Source: Candidatus Binatia bacterium (GTDB lineage Bacteria; Desulfobacterota; Binatia; UBA12015). From it: DNA of 64,000 bases. Of this stretch, positions 8,226 through 17,471 are shown piece by piece; the stretch's first letter is position 1, and the number at the start of each line of letters is the position of its first letter. The position numbers and the translations under genes were made by a program. A model generated the notes under the pieces. That model was not told the origin of the DNA and did not search any database. It saw only the letters and a program-made list of their open reading frames with translations. The DNA is taken from positions 799,836-863,835 of the forward strand of contig JAQWJE010000049.1 of the NCBI GenBank assembly GCA_029248525.1, read 5' to 3'.

Positions 8226-9899
8226 GTGAACGTCGCCTCGCTAGTTCTCGAACGTGCCCGCCAGGACCCTGCCGCCGTGGCCATCCACTACCCGGTGAGT
8301 GCCCGGGGTCAGAAGGTCTCCTATGCCGGCGCGACCAACCGGGAACTGGACCGCGAAAGCGATGCAATCGCGCGAGGATTGGCGAAGGCTGGTGTGACCC
8401 GGGGCATGCGGACCGCAGTGATGGTGCCGCCCGATCGCAGCTTTTTCGCGCTCATGCTCGGTTTGTTGAAGATGGGTGCGGTGCCGGTGGTGGTCGATCC
8501 GGGAATTGGTTTGCGCCGTCTGTCTCGTTGCTTTTCCGACGCCGAGCCGGAGGCTTTTGTCGGGATTCCCCGTGCACGTTTGGCTTGCCGCCTGTTCGGT
8601 TGGGGCCGCCGTACGATTCGGATCCGGGTGACGGTTGGCCGTCTGGGTACTCCGGGAGAGACGACCCTGGCCGGCCTTTGTCGTGAAGGCCTGTCGGAAG
8701 AAGCCTACCCGGTGGCTGATACCAACGGCGATGATCTCGCAGCGATTCTCTTTACCAGCGGCAGCACCGGTGCCCCCAAGGGCGTGCTTTATACGCATCA
8801 GAATTTCGCAGCGCAGGTGGAGGCCATCCGTGAACTTGCCGGGCACCCGCAGGGTGAGGTCGATCTGCCAACTTTCCCGCCCTTTGCACTTTTCGATCCT
8901 GCATTGGGAATGACCGCGGTCGTCCCGGATATGGACCCGACTCGTCCCGGATCCGTTGACCCACGAAGGATATTCTCTGCAGCAGAGCAATTTTCGGCGA
9001 CGAATCTTTTTGGTTCGCCAGCGCTCCTCGATACTGTCGGGCGTTATGGAATTGCGCATGGGATGCGATTCTCGACTCTCAGGCGGGTCGTTTCGGCGGG
9101 TGCTCCAGTCTCTGCGGCGATCATGGAGCGTTTTCTTCAGGTGCTTCCTGACGGGGCCCGCGTCTTGACGCCTTACGGGGCCACCGAATGTCTTCCCGTA
9201 TCCTGCATTGGCAGCGATGAGGTTCTGGGAGAGACCGGGGAACTGACCGATCAGGGCGCTGGAGTTTGTGTCGGGCGCCCGGTCCCTTCGGTGGAAGTTC
9301 GGATCCTTGCGATCTCCGAGCAGGCCTTTGCCGTTCATGAGTCGAAGCGCGAACTTCCGCAGGGGGAAATCGGTGAGATTATCGTCACGGGCCCTCAGGT
9401 CACCCGTGGGTATTATCATCTGGACGAAGAGACTCGGGCCGCCAAGATGAAAGATGCCTCGGGCCAGTTGTGGCACCGAATGGGAGATGTTGGCTATTTC
9501 GATGCAGACGGTCGGCTCTGGTACTGCGGTCGAAAGGCTGACCGTGTCGAAGCGAGCAATGGAACGATGTTCAGCATCCCCTGCGAGGCGATCTTCGACC
9601 GTCATCCTCAGGTGCGCCGGACTGCTCTGGTCGGTGTTCCTGACGGATCAGCATCGCGTCCTGTGCTTTGCGTCGAACTGGAACCCGAGGTGAGGCGATA
9701 CGAGAGGTCCCGAGTCGTCGAGGAGTTGTTGGCTTTGGGGGCGGGGTATCCTTCCACGCGGGATATCCGTGATATTTTCTTCCACCGAAAATTCCCGGTC
9801 GATATTCGTCATAATGCCAAGATCGGCCGTCCGGAACTTCAGCGGTGGGCGACTCGGCAATCGAGCCCGCGTGCGTGGTCCCGAGGCGCTGGGGCATGA
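8226..9899 (+). CDS. oleC: OleC, beta-lactone synthetase (AMP-dependent ligase family)
   Basis: 557 residues from GTG 8226, 13 bp after oleB. It is an ANL-superfamily enzyme: the P-loop-like FTSGSTGAPKGV (about 177-188) binds ATP, YGATECLPVS is the adenine/A5 motif, and MGDVGYFDADGRLWYCGR holds the A7-A8 hinge. OleC adenylates the beta-hydroxy acid and closes it to a cis-beta-lactone. An earlier in-frame ATG at 8109 would put 39 residues inside oleB and is rejected. The end overlaps the oleD start by 4 bp (ATGA). Confidence 0.92.
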   Translation: MNVASLVLERARQDPAAVAIHYPVSARGQKVSYAGATNRELDRESDAIARGLAKAGVTRGMRTAVMVPPDRSFFALMLGLLKMGAVPVVVDPGIGLRRLSRCFSDAEPEAFVGIPRARLACRLFGWGRRTIRIRVTVGRLGTPGETTLAGLCREGLSEEAYPVADTNGDDLAAILFTSGSTGAPKGVLYTHQNFAAQVEAIRELAGHPQGEVDLPTFPPFALFDPALGMTAVVPDMDPTRPGSVDPRRIFSAAEQFSATNLFGSPALLDTVGRYGIAHGMRFSTLRRVVSAGAPVSAAIMERFLQVLPDGARVLTPYGATECLPVSCIGSDEVLGETGELTDQGAGVCVGRPVPSVEVRILAISEQAFAVHESKRELPQGEIGEIIVTGPQVTRGYYHLDEETRAAKMKDASGQLWHRMGDVGYFDADGRLWYCGRKADRVEASNGTMFSIPCEAIFDRHPQVRRTALVGVPDGSASRPVLCVELEPEVRRYERSRVVEELLALGAGYPSTRDIRDIFFHRKFPVDIRHNAKIGRPELQRWATRQSSPRAWSRGAGA

Positions 9900-10897
9900 A
9901 GGCCCTTGTCACTGGCGGTGCGGGATTTCTCGGAGGTGCTCTGGTTCGAGCGTTGGCCGCGCGAGGCGACGAGGTGCGCAGCTACTCGCGGGGCTGTCAT
10001 CCGGAGATCGCGGCGCTCGGCGTGGAGCATATGCGCGGGGATCTGGTCGATGCAAAAGCGCTGTCGAGCGCAGTTGCAGGCTGCGAGATCGTCTTTCACG
10101 TTGCTGCTCGGGTCGGAGGTTGGGGCCCCGCGGCGGCCTATCATCAGACCAACGTGGTCGGCACCGAACGGGTGATCGCCGCCTGTCGAGAGCAAGGTGT
10201 GGGCCGATTGGTCTACACCAGCACGCCCAGTGTTGTGCATACGGGAGCCGATATCGAAGGTGGCGATGAGTCGCTACCCTATGCAACCCATTTCACGGCG
10301 AGCTACCCGCGCACCAAGGCCGAGGCGGAAAAACTTGTGCTCGCCTCCAACGGGCCGGCCCTGGCGACCGTGGCGCTGCGACCCCATTTGGTCTGGGGCC
10401 CGGGGGATCAACAACTTTTGCCGCGCCTGTTGGCTCGAGCGCGGGCGGGTCGACTGCGACTGGTTGGCGACGGGCAGAAGTTGGTCGATACGACGTATAT
10501 CGATAATGCCGTCAGCGCTCATCTCGGCGCCGGTGATGCTCTTTCGCCGCAGGCACCCTGCGCGGGACGCGCCTATTTCATCGCTCAAGGTGAACCGATG
10601 CCTTCGGCCGAGTTGGTCAACGCTTTTCTCCGCGCGGCCGATCTTCCCCGGGAGACGCGCACAGTGCCCGCTCGATTTGCCTGGTGGGCGGGCGCTGCTG
10701 CCGAAGCCTGTTTCCATCTGCTGCGTCGCACTGACGAGCCGCCGCTCACTCGATTTGCGGCAGAACAACTCTCTACCGCGCATTGGTACGATCTGGGTGC
10801 TGCCCGACGCGATCTGGGTTACGATCCGGTTGTGTCGATGGAACAAGGCCTCACCCGCCTGCGAGAATCGCTCCTCGCGGAAAGCCGATCTTCGTGA
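9896..10897 (+). CDS. oleD: OleD, NADPH-dependent 2-alkyl-3-ketoalkanoic acid reductase
   Basis: 333 residues, an extended SDR/epimerase-type protein. The nucleotide motif is TGGAGFLG (6-13), with catalytic Tyr137 and Lys141 in YPRTK and a Ser/Thr in YTSTPSVVH. RPHLVWGPGDQQLLPRL is typical of the 3-beta-HSD/OleD branch. OleD reduces the beta-keto acid from OleA to the beta-hydroxy acid used by OleC. The start is fixed by the ATGA overlap with oleC. Its stop overlaps the GTG of the next ATPase gene. Confidence 0.92.
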   Translation: MKALVTGGAGFLGGALVRALAARGDEVRSYSRGCHPEIAALGVEHMRGDLVDAKALSSAVAGCEIVFHVAARVGGWGPAAAYHQTNVVGTERVIAACREQGVGRLVYTSTPSVVHTGADIEGGDESLPYATHFTASYPRTKAEAEKLVLASNGPALATVALRPHLVWGPGDQQLLPRLLARARAGRLRLVGDGQKLVDTTYIDNAVSAHLGAGDALSPQAPCAGRAYFIAQGEPMPSAELVNAFLRAADLPRETRTVPARFAWWAGAAAEACFHLLRRTDEPPLTRFAAEQLSTAHWYDLGAARRDLGYDPVVSMEQGLTRLRESLLAESRSS

Positions 10898-11832
10898 GCG
10901 AAGGGCTTGGATTTCCGACGGACCTCCTCGAGCGTCGAGTTCATCTTGTGACGGGAAAGGGCGGGGTCGGCCGCACCACGGTTGCCGCGGCTATGGCGAG
11001 GCTTGCCGCGGTCGGCGGCAAGCGCGTTCTATTGTGCGAGATCGGCGATCCCGACGGCGGCCCATCGTCTGTAGGCGCCTGCTTTGGCAAGCCGGACCTC
11101 GGTCCGGACCCCGAGCCTCTCGGTCCGCCGGGACTCTTCGGGTGCCTTGTATGGGCCACTCGTGGTCACGAACTCTTTGCCCATCAGGTGATTCCTGCTG
11201 GTCCGTTGATTCGCACGGCATTGCGCTCCGAGACTTTACAAAAATTTGTCGCCGCTGTGCCTTCTCTTTACGAACTCGGCGTCTTCTATCATCTTTTGCG
11301 GTTGCTGCAGGAGACTGATGCGCAGGGAGCCCCGGTGCATGAAGTCGTGGTAGCCGATATGCCCGCCACCGGACAGACGCTGGCTCTGACCAGCCTGCCG
11401 GAAGTCCTCCTCGATGCGCTCCCCGACGGGCCTATTCCCCGCTATATGCGCGAGGGGCAGGCCTATCTGAATGACCCCGAGAAGTGTCTGGCCTGGGTGG
11501 TCACCGTGCCCGAACCGCTGCCGGTCACCGAGGCGATCGAGCTCGTAGATGGTCTGGCGAAGACGCACGTCACCACCGGCGGTCTCATCCTGAACCGGGT
11601 GCCTGTGGATCCTTTCTCGCCCGCGCAACGCGAGGCGCTCAAGCCGCTGCTGGCCGCATATTCGTTGCATGGCACGAGAGCTTTTCATCAGGCCGAGGCC
11701 GTCGGGAGGGCTCGTGCGCAAATCACCGAGGCAACATCGGTGCCGGTCGTCGAGGCGCCTCTCCTGCCTCGAGCACAGGGGGCAACCGCCGCAGAAGTCG
11801 CCGCTAAGTTGGCGAAAGGTTGGGGCACCTGA
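10894..11832 (+). CDS. ArsA/Get3-family ATPase, subunit 1 of a pair (P-loop GKGGVGRTT)
   Basis: 312 residues from GTG 10894, overlapping the oleD stop (GTGA). The deviant Walker A is GKGGVGRTT at 21-29: the signature Lys22 of the ArsA/MinD class is present but the canonical P-loop Lys is Arg27. VVVADMPATGQTLAL is the switch II-like region and LILNRVP a later nucleotide-pocket strand. No arsenite-binding Cys pattern was recognised. Families include ArsA, Get3 and the mycobacterial Rv3679/Rv3680-type pair. The next gene is a second family member, so a heterodimer is inferred. The function with the ole genes is unknown; membrane-protein or lipid-related chaperoning is only a guess. Confidence 0.85.
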   Translation: MSEGLGFPTDLLERRVHLVTGKGGVGRTTVAAAMARLAAVGGKRVLLCEIGDPDGGPSSVGACFGKPDLGPDPEPLGPPGLFGCLVWATRGHELFAHQVIPAGPLIRTALRSETLQKFVAAVPSLYELGVFYHLLRLLQETDAQGAPVHEVVVADMPATGQTLALTSLPEVLLDALPDGPIPRYMREGQAYLNDPEKCLAWVVTVPEPLPVTEAIELVDGLAKTHVTTGGLILNRVPVDPFSPAQREALKPLLAAYSLHGTRAFHQAEAVGRARAQITEATSVPVVEAPLLPRAQGATAAEVAAKLAKGWGT

Positions 11833-12959
11833 TGGCGGCGACAGGCGTGCAGGAATTGATTGCCGACAAACGCGTCGTGGTTGTTTGTGGCGCGGGGGGT
11901 GTCGGCAAGACCACAACCTCGGCGTCGTTGGCTTTGGCCGCGGCCCGCTCCGGCCGTCGTGTTCTGGTGATCACGATCGACCCGAGCAAGCGGTTGGCCC
12001 AGACGCTGGATGTTTCACCCAATGCGACTGAGCCAACCGAGATTGATCGCGAGCGATTGGATGCGATGGCGGTTCCCGCCTCCGGCAGCCTGTCGGCATG
12101 GATGCTTGATCCGCAGGCAGTTTCGGACTCCATGGTCCGCCGCCTGACACCGGATGTCGCCAGCGCGGAACGCCTGCTCGAGAATCGAGTCTACCGGAAC
12201 ATCACCTCGATGATCGCCGGCATGCAGGAATATATGGCCGTCGAGGCTCTGCACGAGTTCGTTCGTAGTGACCGCTACGATCTGATCGTTCTCGATACGC
12301 CGCCTTCGCGAGATGCGCTTCGTTTTCTCGATGCCCCGTCGCGCTCGACGGCGTTTCTGGACCGTCGCGTTCTGGGACTTTTCATTCCCGATGCCGAGAG
12401 CCGGCTGCGCCGGGCGGCCGCAGGCCTTTTTGAGGGGTTGCTGGATCTGGCGTTTGGCAAACGAGCCCGTGCGGAGATCCAGCAGTTCTTTGTTCTTTTC
12501 GAGCAGATCCTGGCGTACCTCGGGAGCAGCCACGAGGAAATGCAATCCTTTTTTGGCGGTCCGGGAATCGCTTTCCTTCTGGTAAGTTCGCCGGCTGCCG
12601 AATCGCTGGCGGAGGCAGACTATTTTGCGGCCAAGGCTCACGAGCTGTCCCTGCCGGTCTCTGGTTTCGTTCTCAATCGCAGTCTGGCGGGAACCGTCGA
12701 GGATCCGATGCCGACAGCGGACCTCCTGCCAGCCGACGCATCGGCGGATCTCCGCGCTGCGTGGGCGGTCCTGCAGCCGATGGCGCAGGCGGAGGCCTCT
12801 CTGGCCTCCGAGCACGTCGCTTTGGCCAGGACCCTCGGGAAGAGATTTCCGCAAGGGTTTGTCATCGCGCTGCCCGATCTGCCGACGGCGGCCTCGGAGC
12901 TCCGCGCCCTTCTGGCTCTGGCAGAGTCTCTTGAGGGAAGTCCGGAGGGATCGCTGTAA
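11832..12959 (+). CDS. ArsA/Get3-family ATPase, subunit 2 of a pair (P-loop GAGGVGKTT)
   Basis: 375 residues from the ATG at 11832, overlapping the preceding stop by 1 bp (TGATG); a TTG 12 bp earlier is possible. The P-loop is GAGGVGKTT at 20-28: canonical Lys26 is present but the signature Lys of the ArsA class is Ala21, the reverse of the partner. TIDPSKRLAQTL is switch I-like and VLDTPPSRDALRFLDAP is switch II-like, as in actinobacterial anion-transporting-ATPase homologues. It is the last gene of the six-gene operon and converges on a decayed sulfatase gene only 14 bp away. Confidence 0.87.
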   Translation: MAATGVQELIADKRVVVVCGAGGVGKTTTSASLALAAARSGRRVLVITIDPSKRLAQTLDVSPNATEPTEIDRERLDAMAVPASGSLSAWMLDPQAVSDSMVRRLTPDVASAERLLENRVYRNITSMIAGMQEYMAVEALHEFVRSDRYDLIVLDTPPSRDALRFLDAPSRSTAFLDRRVLGLFIPDAESRLRRAAAGLFEGLLDLAFGKRARAEIQQFFVLFEQILAYLGSSHEEMQSFFGGPGIAFLLVSSPAAESLAEADYFAAKAHELSLPVSGFVLNRSLAGTVEDPMPTADLLPADASADLRAAWAVLQPMAQAEASLASEHVALARTLGKRFPQGFVIALPDLPTAASELRALLALAESLEGSPEGSL

Positions 12960-12973
12960 ACTGCGGGCGGGCC

Positions 12974-14748
12974 CTACTCGATATAGCCCAGTAGACGAAG
13001 TCTTTGACGGGTCTGCGGGTCGAGCTCCTGGGTCTCGCTCGATGGCAGGAGGGGCTCGGCGGGTGCGCATATCATGGAATGTGAAACTCTGATCTGGCTG
13101 GCGGACCAATTTGAAGTTGCTGCTGCGGAGGGCGAAGATTTCCTGCCACTCGCAAGTTTTCATCTTGCGGCAGGTGGGATTGGCCCATTGGCCCGATTGA
13201 CTGATCGCGAATCGGGGCCGTGTCCCGGATGCTGCCGCACGGCTCGTTCCCCCGAGCGATTGCCCGTCCAGCCCAGGCGGGATCGGCATGTCGAGGATCT
13301 CGAAGAGAGTCGGGAAGACATCGACCAGGGGGGCGGCCTCGGTGATCCTTGCGGGGGCGATTTTACCCGGCCAGTAAAATGCCAACGGAATCCGCATGAC
13401 GTCTTCGCGGACCGATACGTGGCCGACATTACGGGAGTTGAACTCCTCGCCGTGGTCCGAGGTCAGGACAATCAGAGTGCGTCGGTCGGGGTCGAAGGTC
13501 TTGAGGCGTTTTACAAGGTCCCCGACCAGACGATCGAGGTGGTAGACACCGGCCAGATACAGAAGCTGGAGGCGGCGGAAGTCGGCCTCTGCGATCTCTC
13601 GCGACTTGAACTCGATCCACTCCCACTGGGGTATGATCTCGAACATGGTCCGGCGGTCTTCTCCGTAAAGCCCGGGCAGGAGTTCTTCGGAGACCTCCTG
13701 GCGTGGTGTGTAGGGGTTGTGGACCTCGTAGGTATGGACGAAGAGAAATAGCGGTGCGAGAGGGGCATAGGCCTCGAAGATCCGGATCGCTTCGTCGAAG
13801 GTCCGTCGGGCATCTCCCGCAAGTTATTCGAGATCGCTGCCGTCGTATTGATCGAATCCCTGAGAGAAACCAAATCGACTGCTGACGTAACCGTTCTCCG
13901 TGATGGCCATGGTGAGGTAGCCCTGGTTGGCGAGCTCGGGGACCAGCGAGTCAAAGGTAACTTCTTGAACTTTCGTGCGAGAGTTATTGTGCGGATAGAG
14001 CCCGGAGAAAAGTGCGGCGTGCGAGGGCAGGGTCCTCCCGGCAGGCGCAAACGCTTGATCATAGGAACGCGACTGGCCGAGGATGCGGTCGATTTCGGGG
14101 GTCAGACCCGTAGGGCCGCCGAGCCGGGAGATCGCGCTTGCGGCGAGGGTGTCCAGACTGACCAAAATAATGTTTGGCGGGGAGTCTGCATTGGGAGGGG
14201 CGCCCAGAAAGACCACCGAGCCCACGGCGATGAGGCCGGGCCGAGCCGGATCGCCTTCCGGCGCAGATGGATTCGAGATTCGGACCGGTGTTTCTCCGAG
14301 TCTGATTTTTTCCAGCCTTTCCCAGTTGGTTATCGAGGAGGTCTCCCGTGAGGAAGACGAATCGATTTCGACAAGGAGGTCGAGCCCTGCGGCAGGAGGG
14401 CCTGCTTCTGCGCCTGAACGTGGAGCACCCAGTTCGACGACGCTCAAGGCGATGCGCCCCACCCTCGAGGGTTTCGAGCGTCAGCGAACCCCCGCTGACC
14501 AGTACCGTGGCCTGACGAGTTTGTTCTCCGATCGTAACGGGCTTGGTTGGTCCCACCTCCGGGAGCCCCGGAAGGGGAGGATGGCCGGTCAGGCGCCCGA
14601 TCGCCCCCCGCGGCGACGCCTCAGGTGGGTTGGGCGTACACTGGGCGAGCAGGCTCAGGGAGGTGAAGAGCATGAGAATCCGCGCGCCGGCAAGTAGACT
14701 CGCTCGCCTGCGTGTGCGGGATGGGCTCCCCGAGTTCTCGATAATCAA
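12974..14748 (-). pseudogene. Decayed lipoprotein-type sulfatase/alkaline-phosphatase-superfamily gene
   Basis: The pieces read as one sulfatase-like protein only across three frames. An N-terminal lipoprotein-like segment starts at 14748 (LFTSLSLLAQC). A one-base shift near 14455-14468 leads to the frame with PPNIILVSLDTL and RTLPSHAALFSGLYPH. An in-frame TAA at 13824-13826 interrupts it after FDQYDGSDLE. The same frame resumes with FLFVHTYEVHNPYTP, TSDHGEEF and FHDMR. A further shift near 13050-13070 reaches the typical tail RLRLLGYIE and a TAG at 12974. Intact relatives would act in the periplasm; the nucleophile position is Thr (TLPSH), not CxPSR. Two shifts, one nonsense codon and an apparent loss of some C-terminal residues argue for a pseudogene rather than one sequencing error. 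The long frame running on to 12015 is antisense read-through into the ATPase gene. Confidence 0.75.
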
Positions 14749-14822
14749 AAGCAGGTGGCACTAGCTAGAAGAAATCATCGACCCGAGGCAAGCCCTCGTC
14801 CTGCTCAATCTGCCTGGCTCCC

Positions 14823-15359
14823 TCAGGACTGGACGATGGCGCTGACGGTCGTGAGCTGCGGACTGCAGCCGATGCTTTTTTCGCCCACGGTGACGGTTAA
14901 CTCGCCATCGTGCAGGGTAATATTCCAAGGGTTCTGTTTCTCGATCGTCTCGGCGAGCTCGGCGATGAATGCGGGTGCGAAAACCATCACCTTGATGGCG
15001 TCTGCGCGATGAATCTTCTGGCCGCGCCACTCCTTTTGCAGGCCGGTGAGATTCTTGTCGGTAAACACGCGGACCTCTTCGGCATGTTTATGGGCGCGAT
15101 GAAGTCTCGATGCGGCAGGTGCGCCGACGTCCACCCAGAGACGCAGCTGCCCGCTGTCATCATGGCTCCACAAGGCCGGTTCGTCGGTGTGGTCGAGGCC
15201 GCGACCAAATTCGAGGTTCTCGTCGCGAGAAAGCGCTCGGGCCAAGACGCGCACCACGACTCTATCGGCATTTTCCGAGGGGTGCTGAGCGACACGAAAC
15301 TTGAGGGTCTCGTAGACGTTGTCGTCTATATTGGCCAGCTCCAGATGGAAGCTGCGCAC
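14823..15359 (-). CDS. YaeQ family protein
   Basis: 178 residues with the full YaeQ pattern: FHLELANIDDNVYETL at the N terminus, AQHPSENADRVVVRVLA, LEFGRGLDHTDEPALW, LRLWVDVGAP, and VFTDKNL before the C-terminal beta-rich end. YaeQ proteins have a PD-(D/E)XK nuclease-like fold; their cellular role is unsettled. The length matches E. coli YaeQ (about 180). It lies upstream of the decayed sulfatase on the same strand and divergent from the GT9 gene. Confidence 0.9.
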   Translation of the reverse strand: MRSFHLELANIDDNVYETLKFRVAQHPSENADRVVVRVLARALSRDENLEFGRGLDHTDEPALWSHDDSGQLRLWVDVGAPAASRLHRAHKHAEEVRVFTDKNLTGLQKEWRGQKIHRADAIKVMVFAPAFIAELAETIEKQNPWNITLHDGELTVTVGEKSIGCSPQLTTVSAIVQS

Positions 15360-15507
15360 GGTGGCTGAGATCGCGATACTATGGGTTTAACAGAAAATAT
15401 ATCTGCTCGCCGAGGGCGAAACCTTGAAGGTGGTGGCCTGATTTGACCGTCGGGAAGCGTGTCAGCTATTTCACGAGGCCAATGCTTTCTCTCCCTGCGA
15501 GCCATCC

Positions 15508-16482
15508 ATGAAAGTTCTGATCGTCCGCTTCAGCTCGATCGGAGATATCGTGCTCACGACTCCGGTGATTCGTGTTTTGCGTGAGCAACTGCCGAGCGTC
15601 GAGATTCATTATCTCACCAAGGCGAAATATCGGGACGTGCTCGCCTATCATCCCTCGATCGATCGGCTCTGGACGATCGACAAAGACGTGGTCGAAGTCG
15701 GAGCGGCCTTGCAGGCTGAAGCTTTCGACCATGTGGTTGATTTGCACGCGAACTTTCGCTCCTCGCGGGTACGCTCTTTACTGGATGCCCCCGCAACGAC
15801 CTTTCGGAAACTGAGTCTCCAGAAGTGGCTTTTTACGACCTTTCATTGGAACCTGCTCCCGGACCTTCACGTTGTGGACCGATACCTGTCGACTCTCGAG
15901 GGAATTGGAGTGCGCGCAGATGATCAGGGGTTGGACTATTTCCTGGGTCCCGACGATGTGGTGGCTGCACAGGGGCTGCCCGAGGGGTTTCGTACCGGGT
16001 TCGTTGCAATCGTGATTGGCGGACAGCACCCTGGAAAACTCTACCCGACCGATCGCACGGCCGAGGTGTGTCGTCTGATCGGGTTGCCGGTAATCTTGCT
16101 TGGTGGCCCCGAAGATCAGGGTCGGGGGGACCAGATTGTCGAGGCGGCTGGGGCTTCGGTTTATAACGCTTGCGGGCGCTACTCGTTCAATCAATCGGTA
16201 TCGCTGCTGCAGCAGTCCTCGGTGGTGGTCACCAACGATACAGGCCTGATGCATGCCGCTGCCGCGCTGAAAAAGCGCGTCATCTCGATCTGGGGCGCGA
16301 CGGTCCCTGAATTCGGCATGTCGCCTTATCGCCCGGGTATCGGGTCGCAGATCCTCGAGCCTTCGTGCGAGTGCCGCCGTCCCTACTCCAAGCTGGGCAA
16401 CAAGGTGTTCTACAAGCCCGCCTATAATTGCTGGGATGGACTCGAACCCGCCGTGGTGGCGGCCGCTGTTTTGGCAGACTGA
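15508..16482 (+). CDS. Glycosyltransferase family 9 protein (ADP-heptose:LPS heptosyltransferase-like)
   Basis: 324 residues with a GT-B fold. The start MKVLIVRFSSIGDIVLTTPV is the classic GT9 N terminus (glycine/Asp loop near residues 12-14). HYLTKAKYRDVLAYHP, FDHVVDLHANFRSSRVR and the C-terminal donor-site segment VVTNDTGLMHAAAALKK follow. Members transfer heptose from ADP-heptose to the LPS core at the inner membrane. It may use another sugar in this lineage. Its 3' end overlaps the convergent sulfotransferase gene by 61 bp. Confidence 0.9.
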   Translation: MKVLIVRFSSIGDIVLTTPVIRVLREQLPSVEIHYLTKAKYRDVLAYHPSIDRLWTIDKDVVEVGAALQAEAFDHVVDLHANFRSSRVRSLLDAPATTFRKLSLQKWLFTTFHWNLLPDLHVVDRYLSTLEGIGVRADDQGLDYFLGPDDVVAAQGLPEGFRTGFVAIVIGGQHPGKLYPTDRTAEVCRLIGLPVILLGGPEDQGRGDQIVEAAGASVYNACGRYSFNQSVSLLQQSSVVVTNDTGLMHAAAALKKRVISIWGATVPEFGMSPYRPGIGSQILEPSCECRRPYSKLGNKVFYKPAYNCWDGLEPAVVAAAVLAD

Positions 16483-17333
16483 GTCATCATCGAAGACTCG
16501 TCGTTGTTCGCGCGCGCGTAGGCGTGCACTTTTTCCCAGTCTTCGGCGTAGACGTCGCGAATCTTTTCCAGCAGCCCTTTGGGGACCAGTTCTCCCTGGT
16601 CCAGCCAGGAGTCCGGGACGAAGCGGGCCGCGGCCATGATGGAGTAGGAGGTAAGCTGCTGTTTGCGCCACTGGAGGCGTTTCAGGAAAGCATTATTGTA
16701 CTGCTTCGGGTTGGCCGGAAAAAAGATCTTGCTGACGCTTCGCACCGTCTTGAGCTGCTTTTCCTCGTAGGACGGATGAACGGCATCGAGTGAAATCTGG
16801 TTCCGATCGTAGGTGGCCCCGATCGCGGTCGCGAATTGATCGAAGAACGCATAGGGATCCTCGCGCATATTCTCGTAGAAAAGGACCAGGGGTTTTCGGG
16901 TGAAGGTATTCTCGATGATGGAGAGCTTGTTGGAGTAGTCGAGATCCGCCTGCTTCCAAAGTCCTTCGTTCTTTTCGATATCGAAAAATTCTTCGAAGGG
17001 GATCTGAATTCCATTCTTGGCAAATCGTCGATACTGCGAGGCGATCCATCCATCGTGCCTTCGGAAGACGACGATCGCACGCGTGTCGGGATAGTGGACC
17101 GCGAATTTCTCGATCTCTTCCTGTAGCTGCTGGTCGAATTCCCGCGACAGCAAATGTCGTGGCGAGGCATCTCGCGCGATGATTTTAGGGGCTTTGGGGT
17201 ACCGCGTGCGCTGGACGTAGTGGATGCCGCGGAGTTTGGGAAAGAACTGGTATTGCAAATAAGTGGTGGCAGTCTTTCCCAAGCCGACGTGGAAGAAAAC
17301 TTCTTTTGCTGAGGACTCTTGTGCCATGTGCAA
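16422..17333 (-). CDS. Sulfotransferase (PAPS-dependent)
   Basis: 303 residues. FFHVGLGKTATTYLQ near residues 13-27 is the 5'-phosphosulfate-binding loop and AIVVFRRHDGWIASQYRRF (about 85-103) the 3'-phosphate-binding region of PAPS sulfotransferases. LVLFYENMREDPYAFF is a later conserved core. The acceptor, a glycan, lipid or other hydroxyl compound, cannot be read. Start ATG 17333, with a second ATG two codons on. The 3' end runs 61 bp into the convergent GT9 gene; both frames look real to their ends. The C terminus is Ala/Thr/Ser-rich and may be poorly ordered. Confidence 0.85.
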   Translation of the reverse strand: MHMAQESSAKEVFFHVGLGKTATTYLQYQFFPKLRGIHYVQRTRYPKAPKIIARDASPRHLLSREFDQQLQEEIEKFAVHYPDTRAIVVFRRHDGWIASQYRRFAKNGIQIPFEEFFDIEKNEGLWKQADLDYSNKLSIIENTFTRKPLVLFYENMREDPYAFFDQFATAIGATYDRNQISLDAVHPSYEEKQLKTVRSVSKIFFPANPKQYNNAFLKRLQWRKQQLTSYSIMAAARFVPDSWLDQGELVPKGLLEKIRDVYAEDWEKVHAYARANNDESSMMTQSAKTAAATTAGSSPSQQL

Positions 17334-17471
17334 ACCGCCGATCGCGTGAATCGGAAAAGTCCGGAACCTTAGTCATAAACGCTCGGCTTCGCAATCCGTT
17401 GTCCTACCGACGGCGGGGGTCTCGGCCCGGTATGGGTTTTTCCCGGGTTTAAATGCAGGTAGGGGGAGGGC

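Noticed and set aside
8241-9605. 454-codon minus-strand ORF over oleC
   Set aside because: Arg/His-rich antisense frame of a clear ANL ligase.
12015-12973. Minus-strand continuation of the sulfatase frame into the ATPase gene (543-codon ORF)
   Set aside because: The sulfatase tail ends at TAG 12974 in another frame; beyond that the frame is antisense to the ArsA-like gene with no family features.
13824-13826. In-frame TAA in the sulfatase read as a recoding event
   Set aside because: TAA is not a known selenocysteine codon, and two further frame breaks in the same gene indicate decay.
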